Below are positions 51,004 to 58,346 of a stretch of 64,000 nt of DNA, piece after piece. The notes beneath the pieces were generated by a model. That model searched no databases and was not told the origin of the DNA. It saw only the letters and a program-made list of their open reading frames with translations. The DNA lies in NCBI GenBank assembly GCA_021413925.1, contig JAIOPL010000004.1:62001-126000 (forward strand), given 5' to 3'. How positions within the stretch are numbered: the stretch's first letter is position 1; each line of letters opens with the position of its first letter. The stretch comes from Verrucomicrobiota bacterium. Lineage in GTDB: Bacteria; Verrucomicrobiota; Verrucomicrobiia; Chthoniobacterales; UBA6821. Both the position numbers and the translations under genes were made by a program.

Positions 51004-51032
51004 CTACCCACACCCCCCTATCTACTTTTTCC

Positions 51033-51428
51033 ATGCCCAGAAAATCCAACCCCAAAAAGCTAGCCTTGCAAAAATACAGCGGGCTTAGTCGCCAAGCTGT
51101 CCACAAGCGTTTCAAGTTAGGAATCGGCACGACTGCTTTTCACGATCATCTGTGCCGAAAGATGCGGGCCTGTGCCGACATTGCCGAGCATAAGGCCGCT
51201 TCGCTAAAGATCGAAGTCGCAAGACTGAAAGACTCGATCACCACCCGTGAGGAAGTCGCCCGTGATGCTCAGGCTGTGGCGACGATATGGATTGAGGAGA
51301 TTAACCGCATGAGGGAGGAAGCCGTTGCGCAGCTGGTCAACTTGGATGAGGTGGGAGTGAGAGCCTCACTCGATAGCCTTACGGATCAGATGATGGATCG
51401 GATCATGGATCGCATGGAGAGGCTTTAA
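51033..51428 (+). CDS. Small-terminase-like DNA-binding protein, 131 aa
   Basis: The N-terminus is a helix-turn-helix (LALQKYSGLSRQAVHKRFKL) after a basic start (MPRKSNPKK). A long helix follows (KAASLKIEVARLKDSITTRE). The end, EEVARDAQAVATIWIEEINR with QLVNLDEVGVRASLDSLTDQ, resembles the Nu1/small terminase C-terminal pattern. Terminase assignment is tentative; it could be a general phage regulator. If right, it would suit a satellite that redirects helper packaging. Confidence 0.6.
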   Translation: MPRKSNPKKLALQKYSGLSRQAVHKRFKLGIGTTAFHDHLCRKMRACADIAEHKAASLKIEVARLKDSITTREEVARDAQAVATIWIEEINRMREEAVAQLVNLDEVGVRASLDSLTDQMMDRIMDRMERL

Positions 51429-51511
51429 GCAGGCCGGGGAACTCACGCACTCCTTCAGGGCAAGCTCTACAATCTCCAGAAGAAGAAGGTGGGTGGAAGA
51501 GATGATAGGAA

Positions 51512-51542
51512 TTTTGGGGTGGCAACTTCTACCACCCCAAAA
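51512..51542. repeat. 11-bp perfect inverted repeat in the element
   Basis: TTTTGGGGTGG (51512-51522) and CCACCCCAAAA (51532-51542) flank a 9-base loop. The gap around it (51429-51702) has no convincing gene. The flanking A/T runs would make the hairpin usable as a terminator in either direction, or it may be a protein-binding site. Confidence 0.6.
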
Positions 51543-51702
51543 ACATCCGCGCAGATCGCAGCTCAGACCGCCATTTCAGGCTTCCCAGAAAGGCCCTCAG
51601 AATACTGGTTGCCACGGCGGGGCATGATGACCCTCGAACGAAATAAAACCGACCTATGCGCAATCCTCAGCCCCGCGCAGATTGACACACGGCGCGTGAA
51701 GC

Positions 51703-52332
51703 ATGGAATCCTTTCACGCATACGAAAACGATACGAGCATTGCAGCCTTCAACTTCGATTATGACGAGATCGACCGACATCTGCTTGAGGAGTTCGACCC
51801 AGCAACCCCTGAGACTGAGGGACTAAAGCGGGACTGGAAGCGCGAGGGGAGATCATCCGCATCATCGGATCTTCTCAAGCAAACGCTTGAAAGCTTGTTG
51901 CCCGTGGCCTTAAGCGGTTCAACAGCTCAGTCCCTTGGCTTGAGATGCGTCTGCTTACTATGGATGTTGCAATCAGAAAGGCATGATCTGGGGAGCCGCC
52001 CGCTTTCCGAGATTGCAAAGCAGCTAAAAGTTAGCCGGGCGATCCTTAGCTTTCATGTCAGATCCTTGGAGGAGCTGCTTGGTTTTTTTCATGCTAGGGG
52101 ACAGAAGGCAGTTCAAGCCCGTGAGAGCTATAAAGAAAGTGTGAAGGCCGGTTGGGAGACGCGCCGCGCCGTTCATGGAGGCACAGGCAGGAAACCAGCT
52201 TTGCATCCTGATAAAAACTTGAGGCGAAAGGCCGTCAGACAGGCCGAAAATTTGACTCATCCGCCAAGGAATGCGCCTCACGACTCCCACCATGACAATC
52301 AGCAATATCCCGAAAATCTCGCTGGAAATTAA
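51703..52332 (+). CDS. Putative DNA-binding protein with winged or sigma-4-like HTH, 209 aa
   Basis: I do not recognise the family. The N-terminal third is acidic (FNFDYDEIDRHLLEEFDPAT). The centre carries LSEIAKQLKVSRAILSFHVR, which fits a helix-turn-helix, preceded by GLRCVCLLWMLQSERHDLGS. The C-terminal third is basic and His-rich (NLRRKAVRQAENLTHPPRNA). It starts at ATG 51703, after a gap that holds a perfect hairpin. It may regulate late genes of the element or bind its DNA. Confidence 0.65.
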   Translation: MESFHAYENDTSIAAFNFDYDEIDRHLLEEFDPATPETEGLKRDWKREGRSSASSDLLKQTLESLLPVALSGSTAQSLGLRCVCLLWMLQSERHDLGSRPLSEIAKQLKVSRAILSFHVRSLEELLGFFHARGQKAVQARESYKESVKAGWETRRAVHGGTGRKPALHPDKNLRRKAVRQAENLTHPPRNAPHDSHHDNQQYPENLAGN

Positions 52333-52417
52333 AGGCCCTCCGGGGACTCAGAATCTCCCAACCGATAAGCCAACCCCCGCACCAGCTCCAACCCCAGCCC
52401 CGAAATCTAATGAGTAA
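52292..52417 (+). CDS. Possible 41-aa Pro/Ala-rich protein overlapping both neighbours
   Basis: ATG 52292 opens a 41-codon frame (MTISNIPKISLEIKGPPGTQ, ending PAPAPTPAPKSNE). It overlaps the previous gene by 41 bases and the next start by 8 (ATGAGTAA), the sort of tight overlap used for translational coupling. No homology is recognised. Confidence 0.4.
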   Translation: MTISNIPKISLEIKGPPGTQNLPTDKPTPAPAPTPAPKSNE

Positions 52418-52742
52418 GCTCACCACACCATCAACAGAACAGACTAAGCTCACCGCGCAAGTCGCCGCTAGCAAAGTTAAACTTCAAGCTCTCCGCCGCG
52501 AGGAGCAGCAGTTGAAGGCAGAGTATGTTCGCAAGGATCTTCGGATCAAAACCCTGCATTCTGAAATCAATGCGATTTTGAAGAGTAGTGGAATGCTCGC
52601 CTCAGACATTGCCCCCAGCGGAAAACGCTTCAATGCTGCCGCCGCATATGTCGAGGCAGTCGAGACCGGCAACAAGAAGCTCGCCGCGGAACTTTTCAAG
52701 AATCACAAGAGCGAAATCTTCGCCCTAGCCCGTAAGGAGTAA
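52410..52742 (+). CDS. Coiled-coil small protein, 110 aa
   Basis: The product is hydrophilic and helical. Residues 12-60 (VAASKVKLQALRREEQQLKA and on) have a heptad-like pattern, predicted coiled coil. The C-terminal part (RFNAAAAYVEAVETGNKKLA) looks like a short helical hairpin. It has no known motif. It starts in the stop region of the small Pro/Ala-rich frame, and the next gene follows 21 bases after its stop. Confidence 0.65.
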   Translation: MSKLTTPSTEQTKLTAQVAASKVKLQALRREEQQLKAEYVRKDLRIKTLHSEINAILKSSGMLASDIAPSGKRFNAAAAYVEAVETGNKKLAAELFKNHKSEIFALARKE

Positions 52743-52763
52743 TCACAAAACCAAACCAAAACT

Positions 52764-53246
52764 ATGACCACCAAAGCCCCAGCCCTCCCGAAGAACATTG
52801 CCGCCCTAGTAAAGCGGGAATCAGAACTCCAAGCCCAAGTTGATAAATGGAGCCAAGCAGCGTTTAGAGAGGAGAGAGACAGGCTCACCGCCGTAGTCCA
52901 CTCCGGCAGCGCGACCGATGAAGAGATCGCCCTTCATGCAGACTTCCGAGATGGCGGAAAAATTAACGGGGACTTCTCCGCAATGGAGGCCAGCTGTTCC
53001 GCCGCACTCGACGCATTCCGTAGAGCCAACTGGGAGGAGTTTCGCCAGCACCTCATTAATCGCCTAGCCCTCAGGGTTCAGCGTGAGGCCGACTATGTTT
53101 TAGAGTTGGCACAGGTAGCCACCAAGTACGGAATTGAGATCCAGCACTCGGACGATCAGTCAAGCACGACACGCCAGCTTGAGGATCTTTGCAGCCGCGA
53201 GGATGGAGGCTTCATCAGTTTTCTATCAGCAACGGAAACTTTTTAG
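52764..53246 (+). CDS. Hypothetical element protein, 160 aa
   Basis: The acidic-to-neutral, mostly helical protein begins MTTKAPALPKNIAALVKRES. Helices include ESELQAQVDKWSQAAFREER and WEEFRQHLINRLALRVQREA. There is no motif I can name. It is the last gene of the element and is followed by a terminator 67 bases on. The name of the 110-residue neighbour cannot be transferred; the two do not look alike. Confidence 0.65.
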   Translation: MTTKAPALPKNIAALVKRESELQAQVDKWSQAAFREERDRLTAVVHSGSATDEEIALHADFRDGGKINGDFSAMEASCSAALDAFRRANWEEFRQHLINRLALRVQREADYVLELAQVATKYGIEIQHSDDQSSTTRQLEDLCSREDGGFISFLSATETF

Positions 53247-53313
53247 TGGGTTAGTTGATTGGCTTTCTCTTCGGCCCGCCGTGTGGCGGTGTCCGAACTC
53301 ATAGGCTGCAAGC

Positions 53314-53339
53314 CCTCGCCGTAACTGGCGGGGGTTTTC
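53314..53339 (+). terminator. Rho-independent terminator at the element's right end
   Basis: CCCTCGCC pairs with GGCGGGGG (8 bp, one T-G wobble) around a 6-base loop, then TTTTC. It ends the rightward gene run of the element. Confidence 0.75.
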
Positions 53340-53487
53340 AGTTTTCAAAAAAATCAATCTCGACTCTGTAGGGAATCAACTTTGATTCTCCATGAAACAC
53401 AAGGAGGCCCGAGCAATCCGCCCCTCACTATTCCTCGATGCTTTCCTTTTTTGATTCTCCGTCTATCATCAACCCCGATGGATTATC

Positions 53488-53524
53488 TTGAACGGAATAG
53501 AACGCCCCTTATGTTTTCCCTTAT
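53488..53524 (+). promoter_or_regulatory. Promoter-like site for the rebuilt tRNA plus 19-bp terminal repeat
   Basis: TTGAAC (53488-53493), 16-base spacer, TATGTT (53510-53515), about 60 bases before the tRNA. The -10 lies in CCCTTATGTTTTCCCTTAT (53506-53524), the exact repeat of 45774-45792. The element may carry a promoter that drives the tRNA it disrupts. Confidence 0.45.
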
Positions 53525-53574
53525 AAATGGGAAAAACTAGGATTCCTCTTTCTGTAAGTAGTTCATAATCAACT

Positions 53575-53646
53575 GACCCCGTAGTTCAACGGAAAGAATA
53601 GGAGTTTCCTAAACTCTAGATGGTGGTTCGATTCCACCCGGGGTCA
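53575..53646 (+). tRNA. tRNA-Arg(CCU), rebuilt by the integrated element
   Basis: The 72 bases fold fully: acceptor GACCCCG/CGGGGTC with discriminator A, D stem GTTC/GAAT, anticodon stem GGAGT/ACTCT with loop TTCCTAA (anticodon CCT, decodes AGG), and T arm GGTGG-TTCGATT-CCACC. CCA is not encoded. Bases 53575-53608 duplicate the left att site, with one D-loop change (GGAAAG here, GGATAG in the left copy), so this 5' half came from the element and the 3' half is host. Confidence 0.93.
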
Positions 53647-53658
53647 GTTTTCTTCATG

Positions 53659-53683
53659 TTTCGTCATTTGGTTCATGACGAAA
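53659..53683 (+). terminator. 9-bp hairpin after the tRNA
   Basis: TTTCGTCAT pairs with ATGACGAAA around a 7-base loop, 13 bases past the tRNA. No U-tract follows, so a terminator role is only possible. Confidence 0.35.
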
Positions 53684-53735
53684 GCGTTTCTCAGGCTAGA
53701 GTCTCCGACCCAAGCAACGTTTTTTCCACCCCTTC

Positions 53736-54461
53736 ATGCTTCTTTGTATCGATTTCCAACCAGCCTATATCGAGGCATTCGGGGATCTTGTTGTGCCGTT
53801 GAGGCGGAGGCTCAGTGAGGCTACCCAGAGTAGCGAAGAGGTTCACTTCATCTACAATGATGTGTGCTCGCTGGAGGGCGAGGAACTTGGCGATTCACTC
53901 GCTGGTGTTCTGGAGTGGGGAGCGAAACTGGATTTGGGGCTGGATTTGGGTCTAGCGCTGGGAAAAACCCGTCTCATCCAAAAGAACTTCGGTTGGGTTT
54001 CCCATCTCTTCCGTTCCGGGCGGAAACGATCTGTTGCCGTCGCAATTCTCCGTTATCTCATGAAGAACGGTCTCTCAAGCAGCGCGGAGATTCCCGCATC
54101 GCATCTGGAGCGGATCGTTGCCGATGCACACGATGACTTCGCGGGATTCTGGGATTGCTCTCCGGAGGCTTGGGAAGAGATAAAGTCCGGGGCAATTGCC
54201 ATGCCCTTTCTCTTCGAGGGGGGTATGATTCCCTGGCTTGAGTCAATCAAGGGAGCGGTGGTGGAGGTGACGGGCGGATTCCGTCATAGGTGCCTGGATG
54301 AGTTCTGTATCACGATGGAAGCGGCCGGAATCTCCTACTTCCTCAATGATGCCTTGATCTATTCGCTTCCGGAAGAAGCCTCAGAGGCCGTGGAACGATA
54401 CCTCGAATGCGAGGTGAGGGCTCCGTTGCTTTTCCCCACCGCGTCTCTGGTCCCTGCTTGA
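53736..54461 (+). CDS. Hypothetical protein, 241 aa
   Basis: I do not recognise it. It starts MLLCIDFQPAYIEAFGDLVV, a strand followed by a helix that superficially recalls the first strand of isochorismatase-like hydrolases, but further motifs of that family are missing. Later text includes FIYNDVCSLEGEELGDSLAG, GKTRLIQKNFGWVSHLFRSG and VVEVTGGFRHRCLDEFCITM. It is cytosolic. It is the first host gene right of the tRNA and converges on nagZ. Confidence 0.7.
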   Translation: MLLCIDFQPAYIEAFGDLVVPLRRRLSEATQSSEEVHFIYNDVCSLEGEELGDSLAGVLEWGAKLDLGLDLGLALGKTRLIQKNFGWVSHLFRSGRKRSVAVAILRYLMKNGLSSSAEIPASHLERIVADAHDDFAGFWDCSPEAWEEIKSGAIAMPFLFEGGMIPWLESIKGAVVEVTGGFRHRCLDEFCITMEAAGISYFLNDALIYSLPEEASEAVERYLECEVRAPLLFPTASLVPA

Positions 54462-54472
54462 TTAGGTAATTC

Positions 54473-55582
54473 TTAGTAAGTTTCGACGGGGGAGCGCTTC
54501 CCGTCTTCGGGGCTGCGTTTGGCGGCGCCTTCTGCGCCAAGGACATTAACCCGTAGATCCCAGACGCCCTGGTCAAGGGCCTGGAAGTTCTCGAGAGTGA
54601 AGGTCGTGGGTGGAGCCATTTTCGCCTTGAAGGCAGCGAGATTCGCATAAGCGCGCTCGAGTTGATCGGAGGGGCTCTTTTCGAGGATTTTGAAGGCCTG
54701 TTCGGCAAGTTCTGTACGATGGCAGATCATCAGGAGATCATTTCCAGCGGCCAGTCCGAGACGGATCATCTCGTCGAAACCGTGGTGATTGATAATCGCG
54801 CCCATGTCGAGGTCATCGGTCATGACAAGTCCCTGAAAGCCCATCTCCTCCCGGAGTAGCTTCGTGGTGATAACGGGTGAGAGCGAGGCGGGTAAGCCTG
54901 AGGCGTCGAGTTCTGCAAAGGCGATATGACCTGTCATCATGCTGTCGACCGAGTTTTCCCCTGTGGCAAAGTGACGGAAGACCTTGAGCTCGTGAGCTTC
55001 GAGTTCGGTACGTGGACGAGGCAGGGCGGAGAGTTCGTGATGGGGATCACTGGAAGCCGAGGAATAGCCAGGGAAGTGCTTTCCACAGGAAAGGACTCCG
55101 GTTGACTGGAGGGCCTTGTTGAAGACGCCCGCCATCGTGATGACCTGATCGGCCGTCGTGCCGTAGCATCGGCCGCGAAGGGAGTTATCAGCCTCGTCGT
55201 CAAAGGCGATGTCCAGAACAGGACAGAGATCGAGATTGAAGCCGAAGATCCGCAGGAGCTGTCCAGTTAGTTCCCCATGGCAGGCAATGAGTTCAAGATC
55301 TCCCTTGTCCCGGAGTTGGCGGGCATTGGGAGGCTCGTTCCCCAGAAGCTTGAGCCGGGAGACGCGTCCTCCTTCCTGGTCGATGGTGATGATTGGCTCG
55401 ATGTCGCTGAGTTCCCGGAGTCGATCCGTGAGTCGTCGGAGCTGGTCGGGGGTCTCGATATTGCGTCCGAACAGTATAAATCCTCCGGGCTGAACCCTGC
55501 GGATGAAGTCGGCGTAGGAATCATCGACTTCCATTCCAGGAACACCAAGGAGCAGCAGTTGACCGGGTGAAGAGCATCTCAT
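54473..55582 (-). CDS. nagZ: Beta-N-acetylhexosaminidase (GH3, NagZ family)
   Basis: The 369-residue enzyme starts at ATG 55582 (MRCSSPGQLLLLGVPGMEVD). It removes GlcNAc from muropeptide disaccharides in cell-wall recycling. Motifs: PGGFILFGRNIETPDQL, IITIDQEGGRVSRLK, CGKHFPGYSSASSDPHHELS (the catalytic His loop) and nucleophile Asp in VMTDDLDMGAI. No signal peptide is seen, so it is probably cytosolic. It diverges from namZ with 46 bases between starts. Confidence 0.92.
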   Translation of the reverse strand: MRCSSPGQLLLLGVPGMEVDDSYADFIRRVQPGGFILFGRNIETPDQLRRLTDRLRELSDIEPIITIDQEGGRVSRLKLLGNEPPNARQLRDKGDLELIACHGELTGQLLRIFGFNLDLCPVLDIAFDDEADNSLRGRCYGTTADQVITMAGVFNKALQSTGVLSCGKHFPGYSSASSDPHHELSALPRPRTELEAHELKVFRHFATGENSVDSMMTGHIAFAELDASGLPASLSPVITTKLLREEMGFQGLVMTDDLDMGAIINHHGFDEMIRLGLAAGNDLLMICHRTELAEQAFKILEKSPSDQLERAYANLAAFKAKMAPPTTFTLENFQALDQGVWDLRVNVLGAEGAAKRSPEDGKRSPVETY

Positions 55583-55628
55583 AACTTGTAGGAAACCAGA
55601 TAACTTTCTTACTGACGAAACGATTCTT

Positions 55629-56834
55629 ATGAAACTCCGAACCCTAACGCTTTTTCTCTCCCTTCTGCTAGCGCTCTCCGCATTGATATCATTCTCGATC
55701 TCCAACGCAAACGCCGTGGAACTGGGAATCGATGTGCTTCAGAAGAACAACTTCGACCTGCTCCGCGGAAAACGGGTTGGACTTGTCACCAATCAGACCG
55801 GGGTCAACTCAACCGGGGTGAAAACCCGGATTCTCCTGAAGAAGCATGTCAACCTCGTGGCACTCTACACTCCCGAGCATGGTCTTGATGGGACGGAGAA
55901 GGCTGGAATCGAGGTTCGCTCGCGACGTGATTCCCTGACAGGCCTACCTGCTTACTCACTCTACGGAGACACCAGAAAGCCGACTCCCCAGATGCTCGCC
56001 GGTATCGATGTCCTGGTCTACGACATGCAGGATATCGGCTGCCGTAGCTACACCTACATCAGCACGATGGGGAAGTGCCTGCAGGCCTGTGCGGAGCAAG
56101 GTAAGGAATTTGTCGTTCTGGATCGTCCGAATCCTCTCGGCGGCAACCGTGTGGAGGGACAGGGGATCGAACCGAAGTGGATCTCCTTTGTTGGGCAGTT
56201 TCCCATTCCCTATGTCCATGGCCTGACGGTGGGCGAGCTTGCTCTCATGGCTAACTCCAAAGGCTGGATGGGGCCTAAGGCCAATCTGCAGGTGGTGAAG
56301 ATGCACGGTTGGAACCGCTCAATGACTTGGCCGATGACCGGCCTGCACTGGGTTCCTCCCTCACCCAATATTCCCAATGAGATGTCCCCGAGTTATTACG
56401 TGATTACGGGTGTCGTTGGAGAGCTTGCGGGCGGGCTGGACCAGGGTCTCTTTTCTCCGAAAGCGTTTCAGGTGCTCGGAGCCCCTTGGGTGAAGCCTCA
56501 GATGGTCTCCTCCCTCAGGGCGAAGTGTGAGGATATCAAGGTGGAACCGACCGTGACCGCCTCGGGACCAGGTGTGATCTATCATGCGAATCCCAGCGGG
56601 GGAGGGGATCTCGGAGCGGCCGCCCTCTACACACTCGCCGAGTGCAACAGAGAATCACACGGAATGATTTTCACCAAGGCGAGCAAGTCCAAGCTCGATC
56701 TCTTCCAGAAGGTCTATGGAAGTGATACGATCCGTCGCGAACTGGCCACCAAGCGCCCCGAGCAGATCGTGGCCTCCTGGCAGCCGTTCTTGAGCCGCTT
56801 TCGCTCAGAGAGACAGCCTTATCTACTTTATTAG
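55629..56834 (+). CDS. namZ: Exo-beta-N-acetylmuramidase-like protein (DUF1343, NamZ/GH171)
   Basis: The 401-residue product has a signal peptide (MKLRTLTLFLSLLLALSALI, cleaved near ANA-VE). DUF1343 hallmarks are RVGLVTNQTGVN, ALYTPEHGLDG, VYDMQDIGCRSYTYISTMG and VLDRPNPLGGNRVEG. Enzymes of this family release terminal MurNAc from peptidoglycan. NagZ, encoded divergently, releases the GlcNAc, so the pair forms a recycling module as in B. subtilis ybbC/ybbD. The reaction is inferred from family. Confidence 0.9.
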   Translation: MKLRTLTLFLSLLLALSALISFSISNANAVELGIDVLQKNNFDLLRGKRVGLVTNQTGVNSTGVKTRILLKKHVNLVALYTPEHGLDGTEKAGIEVRSRRDSLTGLPAYSLYGDTRKPTPQMLAGIDVLVYDMQDIGCRSYTYISTMGKCLQACAEQGKEFVVLDRPNPLGGNRVEGQGIEPKWISFVGQFPIPYVHGLTVGELALMANSKGWMGPKANLQVVKMHGWNRSMTWPMTGLHWVPPSPNIPNEMSPSYYVITGVVGELAGGLDQGLFSPKAFQVLGAPWVKPQMVSSLRAKCEDIKVEPTVTASGPGVIYHANPSGGGDLGAAALYTLAECNRESHGMIFTKASKSKLDLFQKVYGSDTIRRELATKRPEQIVASWQPFLSRFRSERQPYLLY

Positions 56835-56840
56835 TTGATA

Positions 56841-56865
56841 GGCTGAAGCCTGAAGGCTGAAAACT
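56841..56865. repeat. GGCTGAA heptad repeat
   Basis: Three seven-base units (GGCTGAA, GCCTGAA, GGCTGAA) follow the namZ stop. Confidence 0.55.
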
Positions 56866-56917
56866 CTTAGGAAAGATCAGAAGATACCATACACAAACAG
56901 GAATCACTCCAACCCCC

Positions 56918-57532
56918 ATGGCTACCAACAGAATTCCGGGCCATGTCGAACGGGTTGGCCTGTTCGGTGGAAGCTTCGACCCAGTTCATCTTGGTCATTT
57001 GATTCTTGCGGAAGCCGCTCTGGAGGAACTGCAACTGGAACGAATCATTTTCATTCCTGCAGCACTCTCACCCTTCAAGACGGAACGTCCTCCCGCCGCA
57101 TCTGATGAATCGCGACTGGCTATGCTCCGGGAGGCGATTGCATCCGAAGCACGTTTCTCCGTGGATGATCGCGAGCTTAGTCGCGAGGGACCCTCTTATA
57201 CCATCGATACGGTCCGGGAATTGCTTGGGGATTACCCTGGAGTGCGTTTTCTTTACCTGATCGGAGCCGATAATCTGAAGGATCTTCCGCGCTGGCATGA
57301 GATCGAGGAGCTTCGGAACTTGGTTGATTTCGCGGTGCTCGATCGCGGAAATGCTCCCGAGTTGGAATCATGCGAGCTCCCGGTGGTACGCCGCCGTATT
57401 GATCTTTCCTCCACGGAAATCAGGGAACGATTGGCCAAGGGGCTTTCCATTCGCTTTATGCTGCCCGAGCGGGTATACGATTTCATCATGACGCATCACC
57501 CGTACCGCGATTTTCTCCATGGCAACTACTAA
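56918..57532 (+). CDS. nadD: Nicotinate-nucleotide adenylyltransferase
   Basis: This NAD-biosynthesis enzyme adenylates nicotinate mononucleotide. The 204-residue product has GLFGGSFDPVHLGHLILAEA (nucleotidyl transferase HxGH motif), YTIDTVRELL, FLYLIGADNLKDLPRWHEI and LSSTEIRERLAKGL (the ISSTxIR motif). Its end overlaps the rsfS start by 14 bases, the usual nadD-rsfS pairing. Confidence 0.95.
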   Translation: MATNRIPGHVERVGLFGGSFDPVHLGHLILAEAALEELQLERIIFIPAALSPFKTERPPAASDESRLAMLREAIASEARFSVDDRELSREGPSYTIDTVRELLGDYPGVRFLYLIGADNLKDLPRWHEIEELRNLVDFAVLDRGNAPELESCELPVVRRRIDLSSTEIRERLAKGLSIRFMLPERVYDFIMTHHPYRDFLHGNY

Positions 57533-57992
57533 GAAGCTGACAACTGTTAAGAAGCCCAAGGCTCCCGCTTCCAATAAAAAAGTTGAGAAGATTGTGAAGG
57601 AGAAAAAAGTTACGGTTAAGAAAATCAAAAAAATCGTGAAGCTCGATCCCGAGGAGGCACTCGTGCGACTCTGCGCAGAGGGGGCACTCGACAAGAAGGC
57701 TGAGGATATAGTCCTCCTCGATATGAGGAAGATCTCTTCCTTCACCGATTTTTTCCTGATCGTCTCTGGCACTTCGGAACCTCAACTCAAGGCCATTGCC
57801 GGTTCGATCCGTGAGAAGGTTCGCTCAGTCACCGGACTGCGCCCGATTGCCGAGGATGGATTCCCAATCAGCCAGTGGGTCATCATCGATTACGGCAGTG
57901 TGATCATTCACATCTTCCATAAGGACAAGCGCGATCTCTACGGACTGGAATCCCTCTGGGGAGATGCAGGACGCCTGGAGATCGAGGAGTAG
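57519..57992 (+). CDS. rsfS: Ribosome silencing factor (RsfS/Iojap)
   Basis: The 157-residue protein has a Lys-rich, probably disordered, N-terminal extension of about 45 residues (KKPKAPASNKKVEKIVKEKK), then the RsfS domain: DIVLLDMRKISSFTDFFLIV and SGTSEPQLKAIAGSIREKVR, HIFHKDKRDLYGLESLWGDA. It binds ribosomal protein uL14 and blocks subunit joining in starvation. The extension is unusual. It is co-transcribed with nadD. Confidence 0.93.
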   Translation: MATTKKLTTVKKPKAPASNKKVEKIVKEKKVTVKKIKKIVKLDPEEALVRLCAEGALDKKAEDIVLLDMRKISSFTDFFLIVSGTSEPQLKAIAGSIREKVRSVTGLRPIAEDGFPISQWVIIDYGSVIIHIFHKDKRDLYGLESLWGDAGRLEIEE

Positions 57993-57993
57993 G

Positions 57994-58144
57994 CTTGAGA
58001 AACCTGAGGTCTGAAACTTGAAACCTGAGTTTTTGCAAGAGGGCCCTTGTGGTAAGTATCATAATTTTACCTCCCTAGAGGTTTCTCATTTCCTTTTGGT
58101 TCAGCCCTGATTTTGCACTCAGACTTCAGGTCTCAGCTTTCATC
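57994..58144. repeat. Heptad CTGAAAC-type repeats, inverted pair
   Basis: AACCTGAGGTCTGAAACTTG units at 57994-58029 face ACTCAGACTTCAGGTCTCAG at 58117-58144. Both have a seven-base period and are near reverse complements, so a hairpin with an 87-base loop is possible. A third copy (TCAGCTTTCAGCTTTAAGG) is at 58367-58391. Confidence 0.6.
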
Positions 58145-58157
58145 CCTTTTTTCATCC

Positions 58158-58346
58158 ATGTCTTGGCTTGAGGAAATCCTGATCCAGTGTCCCCAGTGCG
58201 GGGAAGAATTCGCCATTCAAATTGAGACAGCCGAAGATGGCTCTGTGGAGCTCATCGAGGACTGCGCAGTCTGCTGCCGCCCAGCTACCGTACGAATCAC
58301 GACCGAGGCAGGGGAAGTCACGGCGGTGGATGTGGTCGCGGCATGA
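58158..58346 (+). CDS. CPXCG-motif cysteine-rich protein
   Basis: The 62-residue protein starts at ATG 58158 (MSWLEEILIQCPQCGEEFAI). It contains CPQCG and, 24 residues on, DCAVCCRPATVRI, so two CxxC-type pairs that could bind one zinc. It is the CPXCG family of unknown function. It is a small single gene between repeat blocks. Confidence 0.85.
   Translation: MSWLEEILIQCPQCGEEFAIQIETAEDGSVELIEDCAVCCRPATVRITTEAGEVTAVDVVAA

Larger units (their letters stand above)
50605..51032. other. Mostly non-coding stretch after the replication gene
   Basis: It holds the iteron-like array and GC-rich inverted repeat (50643-50733). After 50734 I see only one weak open frame (50803-51003) and no terminator. 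This is the best candidate for an origin of replication in the element. Confidence 0.6.
53247..53574. other. Non-coding right end of the element
   Basis: This gap holds a terminator (53314-53339), a promoter-like and 19-base repeat region (53488-53524) and the run-up to the rebuilt tRNA. No gene is visible. The sequence is element-derived, so the tRNA promoter must come from here. Confidence 0.7.
45702..53608. mobile_element. Integrated genetic element in tRNA-Arg(CCU), about 7.9 kb
   Basis: The unit is bounded by the 34-bp tRNA direct repeats. Starting at the left end it carries a tyrosine integrase, a convergent repressor, excisionase-like genes, a replication ATPase with iterons, small genes that may include a small-terminase-like protein, and a terminator. 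There are no capsid, tail, portal, lysis or transfer genes. The layout (int next to att, divergent repressor/excisionase switch, replication gene) matches phage satellites and small integrative elements. The exact family is not recognised. Confidence 0.88.

Noticed and set aside
51489-51764. 91-codon frame in the element
   Set aside because: It spans the perfect inverted repeat and overlaps the start of the better-supported 209-residue gene.
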